From the NCBI GenBank assembly GCA_009823505.1, contig VZQC01011939.1, positions 1,844,284 to 1,908,283 on the forward strand: DNA of 64,000 bases, given 5' to 3'. Under the pieces are notes generated by a model, which was not told where the DNA came from, did no database searches, and saw only the letters and a program-made list of their open reading frames with translations. Positions 37,085-49,053 of the stretch are shown piece by piece; the stretch's first letter is position 1, and every line of letters starts with the position of its first letter. The DNA is from Rhizomys pruinosus (lineage: Eukaryota > Chordata > Mammalia > Rodentia > Spalacidae). Made by a program: the position numbers and the translations under genes.

Positions 37085-38820
37085 GATCCCCGTGGGGATG
37101 GCCCAGGACACAGATATTAGAAGTACAATTGTGGACATACTCAAAGAAATAAAAAAACTATAAAGAACAAGTCAGAGAACTTAGGAGAGAGAATTAAAAA
37201 CTCAAGAAGAACCCAGAGAGAGAGCATGAAAAACTTCACAAGGAAGTGGAAACACTGAAAAGATCCCATGTTGAAAAAGAGAAGGAAACCAACCAGTGAA
37301 GCAAAGAGCTACAGGAAGAAATTGAGAAGCTCCTAAAAGAAGTGGAAATACTAAAGAAATCAGAAGACAAAATGAAAAAGGAAATCAAACACTCATCCAA
37401 TCAAGAGGAAAGGAATGGAAAAAGCTTCAGAATCAGAATGGAGGAAGCAGAGCAAAGAATATCAGACCTGGAAGATAACACAGAACAACTAAAAATCTCA
37501 AGTAAAGATTATGAAAAATCTAAAAATACACAAAAGTGGAACAACCAGTAACTGTGGCACACTATGAAAAGATCAAACCTCCGCATCATAGGAATAGAGG
37601 AAGTGAAGAATCCCAAGAGAATTTTATTGATCAGATCTTCAAAATAATAATAGATGAAAATTTCCCCAAACTAAAAAGACAAACCAATTCAAATACAAAA
37701 AGCGTATAGAACTCCAAACAGACAAGATCAGAAGAGAAACACTCCACACCATATCATTCTTAAAGTGCTAGATGCGCAAGTCAAGAAAACCAGAAGAGAA
37801 AAACAAGTTACATATAAGGGGAAACCTATCAGAATTGCAACTGTTTTCTCAGTGGAAACTATGAAAACAAGAAGAGTGTGTAGCAAAGCAGTCCCAGTAT
37901 TAAAGGACTATAGATGGCAGCCCAGGTTACTATACTCAGCTGTGGGGAGCGGGTGTGGCGACAGTCCTAAGAAGGCACCCGAGACTTTAGCCAAGTTTTA
38001 TGACTAACACCTGAGTCTTATGACTAACACCTGATTCCCTCCTACCTCTAAGTAAAGCCATGCTCACCGTTCGAGCTGTGCAGGTGCACCCTTTATACAA
38101 GATCAGGCCAGATGATACCAATAGACTAAGGCCACGCAACCTGGGCTGGGAAGGTGGATAAATAGAGGGACTTTCTAGATAGAGGGACTCTCTCTCCTTT
38201 CTAGTCTTAGGGGAGAAGCTTGCTTGCCTGAGNGGAGCTGTGGGACACTATGAAAAGATCAAACCTCCGCATCATAGGAATAGAGGAAGGAGAAGAATCC
38301 CAAGAGAATGGTATTGATCAGATCTTCAACAGAATAATAGATGAAAACTTCCCCAAACTAAAAAAAAGACAAACCAATACAAATACAAGAAGCACATAGA
38401 ACTCCAAACAGACAAGATCAGAAAAGAAATTTTCCATGCCACATCATAATTAAAATGCTACACACCCAAAACAAAGACAAAATCAGTCACAAGAGAAAAA
38501 CAACAAGTGACCTATAAAGGTAAACCTATCAGAATCACAACTGACTTCTCAACGCAAACTATGAAAGCAAGCAGAACCTGGAGCAAAGCATTCCCAGTGT
38601 TAAAGGACAATAGATGCCAACCCATCATACTATACCCAGCAAAATTGTCAAATATATTTGAAGGAGAGAGAAAAACCTTCCATGACAAAAAGAAGTTGAA
38701 ATAAAACATGTCCAGAAAACCAACCCTTTAGAGAATACTTGAAGCAATTCAAAGGACAGAAGAAAGGAGCAACAAATCCCAGGCACCTAGAAGGAGAAAT
38801 CAATAAAAGCATAACTGCAG
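37085..38820 (+). pseudogene. L1 ORF1, broken and partly duplicated across an LTR
   Basis: The coiled-coil part is at 37342-37551 (ISDLEDNTEQLKISSKDYEK). The C-terminal domain appears twice: at 37765-37930 (TYKGKPIRIATVFS, TRRVCSKAVPVLKD) before the LTR, and at 38507-38704 (TYKGKPIRITTDFS, ASRTWSKAFPVLKD) after it. The duplicated stretch (about 37553-37940 and 38239-38632) is clearly less than 90 percent alike by eye, so it probably comes from two different L1 copies joined at the N. Confidence 0.8.
37941..38232 (+). mobile_element. IAP-like ERV LTR (5' part), cut by an assembly gap
   Basis: It begins TGTGGGGAGCGGGTGTGGCG inside L1 ORF1. It has promoter-like features (ACCAATAGAC CCAAT-like, GGTGGATAAATAGAG TATA-like, then CT-rich leader). 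The layout resembles intracisternal A-particle LTRs. It runs into the N at 38233, and no U5 end or poly(A) signal is present. The rest of the element is missing from the assembly or deleted. Confidence 0.6.
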
Positions 38821-38847
38821 AAGTAGAAACCTAAACCCAAACCACAA

Positions 38848-41413
38848 ATGGATAATAAGGTAAAAGGAAGTAACACAAACCTATCAGTCATAACCTTAAA
38901 TATTAATGGACTAAATTCCCCAATCAAAAGACATAGACTGAGAGATTGGATTAGGAAAAAGAATCCATCGATATGCTGTCTACAAGAAACACATCTTAAC
39001 TTCAAGGACAGGCACCACCTTAAATTGAAAGGATGGAAAAAATATTCCAAGCAAATGGTACCAAAAAGAAAGCAAGTGTTTGTATTTTAATATCAGACAA
39101 AATAGACTTCAAAGTAAAAGAATTCAGAAGAGACAAGGTCATTACATTTTTATCAAAGGAACAATTCACCATGAAGGTTTCACAATTATGAATATATATG
39201 TGCCAAACTCTGGTACACCAAAGTTTATGAAGACAGTACTCCAGGACCACAAGGTACAGATTAACCCCAGTACACTCATAGTAGGGGACTTCAGTATCTG
39301 ACTTAGCCCTTTGGACAGGTCAACCTGAGAAAGAATAAACAGAGAGACATCTGAACTGAATGATATGATACATCAAACGGACCTCCCAGACATCTATTAA
39401 ATATTCCACCTTAATAACAGTGAATACACTTTATACTCAGCACCCCACAGAACATTCTCCAAAATTGGCCACATACTGGGAAACAGAAGAAACCTCCACA
39501 AATACAAAAAGATTGAAATAATTTCATGCATTCTATCAGACCACAACACAATAATACTCACTCCAGGATACGTCCTACTATCTACAAGAGCATATGGAGA
39601 CAAAACAACTCAAACCTGAATAATGAATGGGTCAAGGAAGTGTTAAAGAAAGAAAGAAAAGCATTCCTGGAACTGAATGACAGTGATAATACAACAAAAC
39701 AAAACCTGTGGAATACTTTAAAGGCAGTCCTAAGAGGTAAGTTTATAGGACTGGGTGCCTACTTTAGGAAAACAGAAAGAGTACAAGTGAACGATCTAAC
39801 ATTGCAGCTAAAAACACTTGAGGGACAACAACAGATGAATCCTGAATGCAACAGACAGGAAGAAATAACAAAAATCAGGGCAGAAATCAATGAAATAGAA
39901 ACAAAACAATACAAAAAAAAGAATGATTCCAAAAGCTGGTTCTTTGAAAGAATAAACTAGAAGGACAGACCTCTAGCCCAGTTAACCGAAAGAAAGAAGG
40001 AAGAACTCCAAATCAATACAATCTGTGATGAAAGGAGAACTATCACAATGGACAATGAAAAGATCAAGAAAATCATATGGGAATATTTCAAAAACCTTTA
40101 CTAAGTTTGGAAAAATTAGTAAAAAAAATATAAATAAAAATTATTAAAAAAGTAATTCATCCCAAAATAAATGGACGAATATCTGAAATCCTGGAAATCA
40201 CGAAAGCTCAATCAAGAAGAGATCAACAGCTTCAACAGATCCCAAATATATGAAGAAATTGAAGATAAGAAACCTCCCAACTAAAAAAGCCAAGGCCCAG
40301 ACATTTTCATGTAAGAATTCTATAAAACATTTCTAAAAGACTTACAGCTATTATTACTCAAATGGTTTAGAAGGATACAAACAGAGGGAATTCTCTAAAA
40401 TTCCTTCTGTGAAGCCAGCATCACTCTGTTACCAAAACCAGGCACAGATACAACCAAAAAGAAGAACTACAGACACAGCTCATTAATGAACACAGATGCC
40501 AAAATTCTAAACAGGATACTGGCAAATCGCATACAGACCCACATCAAGAAGATCATTATGACCAAGTTGGATTCATACCAGAGATGCAGGGATTGTTCAA
40601 CATACGAAAATCAATAAATATCAAGCATATTAAGTGGACTGAAAGCCAAAACCATACTATCATCTCAATTGACACGGAAAAAGTCTTTGACAAAATCGAG
40701 CATCCCTTCATACTTAACGTCCTAGAGGGAACTGGACTGGAGGGATCATTCCTCAATTCAATCAAAGCCATATACAGGAAACCCACAGCCACTATCATCC
40801 TAAATGGGGAAAAGACAGAAGCATTCCCTTTAAAGTTAGGATCTTGGCAAGGCTGCCACCTGTCACGACTCCTCGTCAATATAGTGCATGAAACACTTGC
40901 TAGGGCAATGAGGCAAGAAAAGGAAAGTAAAGGAGTACTAATTGGAAAAGGAGAAGTCAAGCTATTCCTTTTTGTTGATGATATGATTGTTTACTTAAGG
41001 GATGCTAGAAAACTCCACCAGAAACTAGAAATGATTAAGAGATTCAGTAAAGTGGCAGGATGCAAAATTAACCTAGAAAAATCAGTAGCCTTTTTTACAC
41101 CAACAACCAGCAACTGAAGGAGGAATTCAAGGAGACCTTCCCACTCACAATAGCCTCAAAAACAATAAAATACCTAGGAACAATCCTAACCAAGGACAAC
41201 CTCTACAATAAAATTTTTAAACCCCCAAAGAAGGAAATTGAAGAAACCAGAAGGTGGAAAAACCTCCCATGCTCATGGATTGGGAAAATTAATATAGTAA
41301 AAATGTCCATTCTACCCAAACTCTTGTATACATTTAATGCAATTCCAATTAAAAATCCCCAAGAGTTTCTTCACAGGCTTGGAGAAAAGAGTTCTTAATT
41401 TCATTTGTAAAAT
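38848..41413 (+). pseudogene. L1 ORF2, inactivated
   Basis: It starts MDNKVKGSN at 38848. The endonuclease has the catalytic Glu in QETHLNFKDRH. Frameshifts occur near 39085 and 39300. The middle piece at 39526-39960 has LNNEWVKEVLKKER-like sequence and ends at a stop. The RT at 40584-41117 has FVDDMIVYL, where Val replaces the usual Ala of FADD. It is multiply broken and stops at 41413 before the C-terminal region. Confidence 0.9.
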
Positions 41414-42440
41414 GAACAGCATCATAACCATGTAAGTTAATGTTGAAACTTTGATTTTTAGGCATAATTACCATAGAAAATTGAACCCTGTACCTAGTGA
41501 TACAATTTCTCACCCTTTAACTATAGCATACAAGATCAGCTGCACACAATTTCGGATGTAAAGTGACACGACACGCAAAGCTATTTTAAAATTTTCTCCA
41601 GAGGGACATGAGGACCCAAGTCCATCCTCTGTAGGAATGAAAGATTGGCATGATTCTACTTTCACCAGCAACATCACAAACATTCATGTTATTGTAGGTC
41701 ATGCATTCATTTAATTAGTCTTTGAAAAAATAATCCTTTGAGAGAATAGAAAGATAGCTATGCTACATAGGTGGTAATATATAAAGAGTTAATATTGACT
41801 ATTATAAGAAAAGGAAAAAGTCTTTATAAATACACTTATTAGGCAAGAAAATAAATTGCTACAAATTCAAAAGGAAGTATTTATGCCCCTTGCCATTGGA
41901 TATACTTACCTGAAAATAAGCCATCTCTTCTTCCTTCTGTTTCCTCTCTAAGCAGTTTTACCTATACAAATATCACCTTTCGTTTGAGACTCTATAACTT
42001 CACAGAAAATCCACTTCACCTGCCAGTTTAACAAGAGAAGCAAGCGCTTCAGAAAACACAGTGGACATACTCACTGTCTCCTGTCAAAACATGGAGACCC
42101 CACTATAAATTTCTGCTATCCTAGCAAAGAGATTAAGAGTTTCTACTGCAGGCATGGGAATGCAACCTAAGCAAGGCACAGCAGCACACTATTCGTCTTC
42201 TGCAAAAGTTGCTGAATTCAGCTGTCAATAACAAACACTTGTGGTTGACCCAAGCCTCACCTTTACCTGTGTGGGGCTGTTAAGTAAAATAGCACTGAAG
42301 ATTTGACTTAGCTTAATAGAACCTGGGTGGGAGGCACAAGTGAATGTATTTCTTTAGAGTGCTGAAGTTCAAGTGTTATTCATGGAGAGTTGTGCTATTC
42401 CACTCACCATTTTCTAATTAAAGCATAATATTTTAAATTA
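41414..42440 (-). pseudogene. Inverted paralogue of the KRAB gene 5' region
   Basis: On the minus strand this is homologous to about 20400-21320. It has GACAGGAGACAGTGA and GTCCATCCTCTGTAGGAATG-type blocks. At 41910-41924 it keeps a first coding exon, ATGGCTTATTTTCAG (MAYFQ), with a GTAAGT donor. The copy ends within the first intron at 41414, where the L1 starts, so the KRAB-A exon that should follow is absent. It is a partial gene copy. Confidence 0.82.
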
Positions 42441-42444
42441 AAAA

Positions 42445-43240
42445 AAAAAACAGACCTGTTGACCAATGGAACAAAACCGAAGATCCAAACTTGAGCCCAT
42501 ACAATTTCAGCCATCTCATATTTGACAAGGGGGCCAAGAAGACACAATGGAGGAAAGACAGCATCTTCAGCAAGTGGTGTTGGCAAAACTGGATCACCAC
42601 TTGTAGAAGAATGAAACTAAACCCCTACCTCTCACCCTGTACAAAAGAGAACTCCAGATGGATTAAAGACCTCAATGTGAAACCCCAAACTCTTCAGATG
42701 ATGGAAGAAAAAGTTGGCAGCAGACTATAAGACATAGGCGTAGGAAAAGACTTCCTAAATCAGACATCAGCTGTGCAAGAATTAAGGTTGACAATTGACA
42801 ATGAGACCTCATTGAACTCAAAAGCTTCTGTACATCAAAAGAATCAATCAAGGAAGGGAAGAGAAAATCCACAGAGTGGGAGGAAATCTTCATCACAGAT
42901 ACATATGCCAGAGCCTTGATTTCCAGAATATATATAATCTACTCAAAAAACAAAGTAGAAAGAAAGCAAATGACCCACTCAATAGATGGAGCAAAGAGCT
43001 GAACAAAGACTTCACAAGTGAGGAATTAGAGATATCTGAGAGACATATTAAGAAGTGTTCAATGTCGCTAATAATTAAGGAAATGCAAATTAAAACCACT
43101 TTAAGATATCATTTTACTCCAATAAGACTGGCTAGGATCAAGAAAACAAATGATACCAAGTGCTGGAGAGGTTTACGTTTCCACCAGCAGTGGATGAGTG
43201 TTCCCCTTTCCCCAGAACCTCTCCAGTACTTAATTATTAG
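42445..43240 (+). repeat. L1 ORF2 C-terminal fragment with a small inversion
   Basis: The plus-strand translation (42491-42730: [20 protein letters not shown]; 42876-43160: DPLNRWSKELNKDFTSEELE) is ORF2 downstream of RT. At about 43173-43215 the sequence flips to the opposite strand of L1 (CACCAGCAGTGGATGAGTG), bounded by GGAGAGGTT and AACCTCTCC. It is probably the continuation of the 36.5-41.4 kb L1. Confidence 0.85.
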
Positions 43241-43717
43241 TGGCAACCAGATAGAAGGGGAAAGATAGGCACACAGTCTGCCCCACCTAGCAGCCTCCCG
43301 TGTTCCAGAGACAGATAGACGGGGAGTCAGTCACAGTCCGATCTTTTTTATTGCAAGTCTTGCATCATCTTATAAAGGCAGAAACTGGCACGAAGCAAAC
43401 ATCCAATTGTGGGAAAGATCAACTCAAGCATGCATGGTGTAGGGGAAGTTGTGGGATTGCTCATTGGCCAAGGTCCCCTGATCATGCGTGGTCCATGAGC
43501 ATGGAAGTGCTTCAGTCCAATTGGTTTCTTTCACAAACAAGTGTTTCTCCTCCTCCTTTGCTTCCTCCTGGTACCATCTTTAGGGAGTGGTTTACTCTCA
43601 TGCCCCTTCATCTCCCCCTTTTTATTTTACTCCTTGGCCAGGTGAAACCGTTCATCTGGAGCACAACTCTTGCAGCAAACCTGAGAGCCCACTCTTGGGT
43701 AGTCAGTGGTGTGCAGT
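43241..43717 (-). mobile_element. ERV 3' end: polypurine tract and LTR
   Basis: On the minus strand a short internal piece (43717-43628) leads to a polypurine tract AAAAAGGGGGAGA (about 43611-43623). A 370-bp LTR follows, starting TGAAGGGGCATGAG (43610) and ending GGTTGCCA (43241), with AATAAA at 43347-43352. The rest of the provirus is absent; the piece interrupts the KRAB duplicon at 43717 and abuts L1 at 43240. ERV-K-like by tract and LTR layout; not coding. Confidence 0.7.
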
Positions 43718-44890
43718 TAGAGGAACCAGAGACACACAGAAAAAAATTAAAACAGAAACCAAAGGTACAAGATTTATTAATTTCACAATATGATCAATAT
43801 TTGGAAATCAAAACCTTTGTCTTGGCAAGAATGTAAAGATTAGAGATGTGATATAGACAAAGGAGATAATCTCTACCAAGTAGGATCAAATAAAGTGATA
43901 TTTGCAATCATGCATTAATTTGCACATCCTTCATGTGTAATTAGACAAACTCATTTGCCATCTAAGACAGGATGATTCTGGAGGATATTAATAAAAATTA
44001 GAGTATATGATGAATGCTTTCTAGTGAAACAGACCACATCAAAATCATTTCCATGCCTTTATCCACCTTAATTTAGAACATCTTAATTGGGATTCTCTTT
44101 CATTCACTCAAACCTACCTGGTTCTTTGAGTACTTTCTCTCCTCTCTCCACATTGCAGGGCTCCTTGCTTTGCTCCAGATAGGATACCAGGACAGGCTTA
44201 GATGTAAGAAGACCTGGGTATGAGAAAGAAGCAAATTACTCATGAGATTCTTTAGAAAATATTGGGATTTCTAGAACAATACTGTGTTCAGTTGACAACA
44301 CACATAAAAACAGCTTCTGGGGCTGAAGAGATGGCCTAGCAGTTAAGAGCACAGACCACTCTCACAGAGGACCCGGGTTCGATCTCCAGCACCCACATGA
44401 TGGCCAAGAACCGTCTGAAGTTCCAATTCCAGGAGAACTCCAGTTCCAGGGGAATCCAAGACCCTCTTCTGACCTCCACAGAATCGCGTGACATGCGTGC
44501 ACAGACCTGCATGCAGACGGTCCATTCATACACATACAGAAATAAAAAAAAAAAAAAAAAAACAGCTTCCTCTACAAATTCACAAATAATTGTCAAACTT
44601 TTATTCTCTGGAAGAATCTTTAGAGTATATGAGAAATTTTCAGTTTTTTGCAAATGCTCAGTGTCATCACTGACTCAAATTTGATCTATGAAAATGAAAT
44701 TTAAGATACTAGTGACAGAAGTAAGTATTTATGGGTGGCAGAAAATATAAGCCAAAATAATGAAGATGAGCAATCCTCTAACAAATTGAAGTGTAAAGAA
44801 ATGATAAAAAATTAACATGTGTTTCTCAATCATCACACATTCTGAATACATAAGTTTCTTTCCATTTAAGAATATAAAACTTATTCATGC
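43718..44890 (-). pseudogene. Inverted KRAB-B paralogue with its exon at 44118-44213
   Basis: Minus-strand sequence is homologous to about 21975-22850, including the exon 44213-44118: 96 bp, CCCAG acceptor and GTAGGT donor. It encodes GLLTSKPVLVSYLEQSKEP then CNVERGEKVLKEP. The frame is open, but the Trp of KEPW is Cys. No KRAB-A exon lies upstream: the homology ends at about 44890, short of where it should be. Downstream it is interrupted by the ERV end. It is an exon remnant of a duplicated gene. Confidence 0.85.
44319..44565 (+). repeat. B2 SINE
   Basis: GGGGCTGAAGAGATGGCC start, B-box GGGTTCGATCTCC, 17-bp duplication present, A tail of about 18. It splits the KRAB-B duplicon and is flanked by AAAACAGCTTC on both sides. 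Confidence 0.94.
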
Positions 44891-45059
44891 AAATTGTTTA
44901 ATTTTAATTTTATTTTTTATTTTTTTATCTTTTGTTTATTATTTTTAAAGGATTCACAATATAATCCACAGTTTTTTCCAGCCAAATATCAGGAACAATG
45001 ATCCTTATTTCCCACAGACCCATTAAAAAGTGGGTACACTGGTGTGCAGAGAGCTTAAT

Positions 45060-45440
45060 TGCCAACTTAACATACCTTGGTTAAGGGAGTTTCAATTATA
45101 GAATTGTTTCCATTGCATTGGCCAGTGGACATCTCTATGTGGCATTTTCTTCACTGTTGAGTGATTTGGAAGATCACAGCCCACTGTGGGAGGTGCCAAC
45201 CTTGGGCAGTGTGTTCTGTATTATATAAGAAAGGAGGCTGAACATGGGCCAGAGGAGCAACCCAGTAAGCAGCTTTCCTCCATGGCCTGTGCTTCAGCTC
45301 CTGCCTCTAGGTTCCTGCCCCAATTCCTACTTGGGGCTCTGTCTATGAAGTATGACCCTGGAGATGTAAGCTAAATAAACCTTTTCATTCCCATTTTATT
45401 ATTGATCAGAGTATTTGATCACAATAACTGAAAGCAAACT
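45060..45440 (+). repeat. Rodent interspersed repeat, copy 1
   Basis: Same element as at 57830-58240: GCCAACTTAACATACCTTGG, TGTGGGAGGTGCCAACCTTG, CTCCATGGCCTGTGCTTCAG, GTAAGCTAAATAAACC (AATAAA). I recognise it as a common rodent dispersed repeat but cannot assign the family name safely. Confidence 0.65.
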
Positions 45441-46199
45441 ACAAAATATGGAATTGTCCCATTGTAGGGATATCCATTCCAATACTGACATGTGGTAGTA
45501 TATGCAGTTAAATTGACATGCATTACAGGGTTTTCACCCTTTTACCTGATCTATCTTATATGGTGTGTTAAACAATGGGGTGCTATAGTACTTAGTTCTA
45601 TCACTTTACCCATTGCCTACTTCTATCCACTGGAGCAGCTAATCCTTGATTTGGATGGTCTGTTCATTGATGGTTCTGTCTCAGGAGGTACTAAGTTCTC
45701 TAAACTCACTGTACTCCTAGTCATTTTATTTCCTTCCTGGTAGCCAGGCAGCCGTATTTCATAAGAGTAACAGGTTGGGGAAACAAAGGCAAACCACCAA
45801 TCCAGGCCCTAAGAATTTCCATACACAACCTACAATAGGAACCATTTGCAGCCAGGGCATATGTATGTGCCCAGGAAACAATGCTGTTCTCTGCATGATA
45901 CTGGAGAGATGGGGCAACATGGAAACCATCATGTATAACTCCATGCATTCTGTGTCTATTTGAGGTTGTACCTATTGCTTCTCCATTTTGACTTACACAG
46001 GCAGTTTCCAGTTGCCATTACTTGGGGAAGGAGTGAGTATCCTCCTGTGCCCTGTGCCCACCCAACCCAGCCTCTTCCACAACACCTGGAAAGACAGACA
46101 GGAAGGGCCTCTTTGTGGCCAGGAGGAGATATCAGCATTTGACTGATGGGTGGCACTGAACTTCTGCTCCAGCAGCTGCCTTAGAGATGCATCAACACT
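45441..46199. other. No gene seen
   Basis: Unique-looking sequence rising in GC content; short frames only. Confidence 0.5.
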
Positions 46200-47300
46200 A
46201 CCCCCAAACACACTTACTTACTGGTCCCCCATATAACCCCTCAGCGTGACACAGGCTGACCAGTGCTGAGGAAGTGCAGCTCCCCAGGGAAATGGGCCTC
46301 AATACATCAATGGGAATCTGTGAGCATCCAACTGGACACTTAGAGCAGGATGGTGGTGGGAGCTGGCAGGCAGCACCTAGGCCTTGCCTGGCATAAGACA
46401 ATAAGATCAGGAGAGCACCACCCCAGCTGGAAGTAGCACTGTGCAGAGGGGAAGGACAATGTAAGGGGGGGAGCGTAGAGGTACGGAGCTGAGAGTTTGC
46501 CCTAAACATAAGCTTTACCACCCAATCTCAGCCTAGGCTGGGAAGTGGGGGGGAGGGCCACGCTGATGGTCTCCTGTGCCCGGGCTCTCCTAGGTGTAAC
46601 CATAATGCCTGTGGGACAGCGAGGCTTGCATGGACAGCTAGGCCTGTGGGACCCTGAGGCTGGTAGGATGGGAGTCCTATGGGAAGTCTCAGGGGCACTG
46701 AGGATATTTAGGCCTCCAGGTTGGCGAAGCCTCCAGCCCTTCAACTTGCTGGGTCCCCAGCACACAAGGGGGCAGTGCTACTTGCCACATTGCCACCTGC
46801 CTGCACAACAGGGTGAAAAATGGAGATGTGTACAGCTGATTAGGGTGAAAAATGGAGTCGTGTACAGCTGATTAAGACGCAGCAGCATTTCCTACTGCAG
46901 AACCTTCTGCAGATAGGAGACAGCACCATCTCCACCTGCACTCACCTGCACTGCTTGTCAGTGTGGTCTGGCCAGGAGGTAGCAGGCAGAGAAGAAGTGC
47001 AGTGCTGGAACCATGGCTGAGGAAAGCACTGCCCAAGTGGAAGTAGGTCTGCATGCAGGGGAAAGGCAAAGTAGACCTGCTGTGGTGTGGGCAGAGCTGA
47101 GAGAAACCCTGTCCAGAGGTCCTAGCACACATCCCCAGCAAGGGCTGAGGGAGAGGGCAGGGCCCGCGGTAATGGTCTCCTGGTAATGGACAGGGCTGGT
47201 CCTAGGTGTGAGCACAAGGCTGTAGGACAATCAGACTGAAGGGATGATGAATCCTATGGGGAGCCTGAGGAGACATTGATGTCCTTGGAATGACTAGGAC
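46200..47300. repeat. Diverged tandem units of about 0.6 kb, GC-richer region
   Basis: Two similar blocks are offset by about 606 bp. GATGGTCTCCTGTGCCCGGG ... CTCCTAGGTGTAACCATAATG (46565-46607) parallels AATGGTCTCCTGGTAATGG ... GTCCTAGGTGTGAGCACAAGG (47171-47219). Flanking stretches also align (GGAAGTAGCACTGTGCAGAG with GGAAGTAGGTCTGCATGCAG). A further related stretch continues to about 47560. A neat 32-bp tandem pair lies at 46810-46841 and 46842-46873 (AGGGTGAAAAATGGAG...). Several frames of about 90-108 aa occur but show no known domain. Confidence 0.7.
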
Positions 47301-47782
47301 TGCCAGGACAGGACAATGAGGACTGGGGCAACTTTGAGGCCTGGGAGGTTGGCGAGGCCTGAGGAACAGTGAAACCTGTGGGGATGGCCAGGCAGACCTG
47401 TGGGACCATGAGTCCTGAGATGGAAGGTAATGAAGCTTTTAGTGTGGCAAGGCCTGTGGGAGGCAGTGGGGTATTGAGAGAATTGAGACTACTTGGTCTC
47501 CAGGCCTGCAGCTTGCTGGCTCCATGACCCAAAATGGGGCACTGCTACCTGCCATGTCAACACCTTGGGTACCACAGAGTTAAAGATGATGTCCTGTGCT
47601 GCTGCTGATGGCTTAGGGGCAGCTATGACTTGGTGGGTTTTATAGGGCCCAAGGAAGAGGGGCAGGAACACGATGTATCATTGCTCTAGGTTTATGATTG
47701 GAGAATTACCACCTAGGCTTCTGACCAAACCGAATTCTTCCTTCCACGCCCATGGTGTGCTGATGCCTAACTTGAAGTGAAC

Positions 47783-48792
47783 TGCCACAGACTAACCCAG
47801 TCGGATTTCTTTCACCTGCGGGAGATCAGAGTCTCACACAGGAGGGCACAGATTAGGCGAAATATAATAAAATGGACATGACACCAGAGTGGTCTTGAAT
47901 CTAGTGCACCTGTACTGAGATCAAGTTAAGTTTTTATACAAGCAGGAAAAGTGGGCTGGAAAAGCAGGCAAAAAGGGGGAAGGGTCGAGGTGGCAGGCAG
48001 GGGATTTGCATCTCCTTGAGAACAAAGGGCTTACTGCCTTAGGAACTCGCACCTGGATTACAAGGCCAGCAATTTAGATAAATTTGTACATCAATGAAAA
48101 TTTACTGCTCACACTGTCTTGGTAGGGGAGATAAGCAATAAAACAGCACTCTTAGAATCACAAGCCATAAACAGTCTTTGTTCCTTTTGAAGTTCCAATT
48201 TGATGTTTCATCATTTCTGGGGATAGAATTTTCCCAAGGCCACTAGTTATCTCCTGGTTGTGATCCAAGCCACAAGCCTGAAAGGGTCTTTTAATTAGCA
48301 CAATGTTTTTCTTAAAGGAAAAAACCCCACCATGTGCCTCTAACTAAGTGTTACACTTTAATATGCATAACTCTAACTAAACCTTATCTTACTAACTTTA
48401 TTAGATGTAGCTTTCTGCTTAAAGGACTGAGTCTTATTTTTATTAAATTTAGAAGGACACTTTTATCATTTGTAACTAACCTATGATCTCACTTAGTGTA
48501 ATGTTTACAATATACTTTTAGGACAAAGGAGCCTTTAAATGCTGTATCTCTGTGTGATTTTACTTAGGTTTATGAGGCTTCTGTTTGCCTGATTTATTTT
48601 TAGACATGTTTAACTGTCCCTTGTCTGGGACTGAGGTTGTGCTGGGCTCGGGAAGAGAATCAAAAGACAGTGTACAAAGTCCAACACTCATGAAGCATAA
48701 CATCTTTGTAATGCATCATGATCTTAGAAGCTGAGGCCGGGTACTCTGTCACTGACCACCAGGGAGCTTAGCCTCGGGAGGCACATATCTCC
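47783..48792 (-). mobile_element. ERV 3' LTR, minus strand
   Basis: The minus strand ends ...GGTTAGTCTGTGGCA at 47783, a CA terminus right at the duplicated flank. The sequence lies directly downstream of an env-like C-terminus (48793). The start of the LTR is not certain; it lies somewhere between 48600 and 48760. A betaretrovirus-like (ERV-K class) origin is likely from the organisation but not proved. Confidence 0.6.
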
Positions 48793-49053
48793 TCATCCAT
48801 TATTATGACTTTTGCCATTGCTCACACAGACGACGCCAGAGTTGGTGTGGCATGTCCCCGTTTTTTTGTTTTTAAGACACATTTCAGTAACGTCACGCTG
48901 AACTGAGTGAATGGAACTAAGCTCAAGTCTGAAGAGACAAGGAAAGAAGAGCACGACCATGACAATAAGGAAAAAAGCGATCCCTATAAAAATGAAATAT
49001 TGAGTCCAGACTAAAGGATTTAAAGCTCTAATGTCTAATTGTAGCTCACTGAT
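48793..49053 (-). pseudogene. ERV env transmembrane-subunit C-terminus, fragment
   Basis: The minus-strand frame ends at a TGA at 48793-48795. It contains a strong hydrophobic membrane anchor (WTQYFIFIGIAFFLIVMVVL) followed by a cysteine-bearing cytoplasmic tail, typical of retroviral envelope TM subunits. Upstream the frame runs out of viral sequence at about 49053 into the duplicated flank, so the surface subunit and most of TM are missing and no functional envelope can be made. Confidence 0.65.

Larger units (their letters stand above)
36479..41413 (+). repeat. L1 LINE, plus strand, interrupted and 3'-cut
   Basis: Two promoter units begin at about 36479 and 36655 (GAGATCAAGGATTTCTGAAG / GAGATCAGGAATTTCCTAAG), 176 bp apart. 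Then come a single-copy 5'UTR, ORF1 (about 37085-38820) and ORF2 from 38848. An IAP-like LTR and an N interrupt ORF1. The element ends abruptly at about 41413, after the RT, where an inverted piece of the KRAB duplicon begins. More ORF2 resumes at 42445, with about 140 bp lost in between. Confidence 0.88.

Noticed and set aside
43300..43836. A 178-codon plus-strand frame
   Set aside because: It lies antisense across an LTR, its internal ERV piece and the KRAB duplicon; it has no domain and crosses three unrelated sequences.
46198..47671. Proline- and serine-rich frames of 60-108 codons in the GC-richer region
   Set aside because: They occur in several frames on both strands of diverged tandem repeats. 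No domain, splice pattern or consistent frame between the repeat units.
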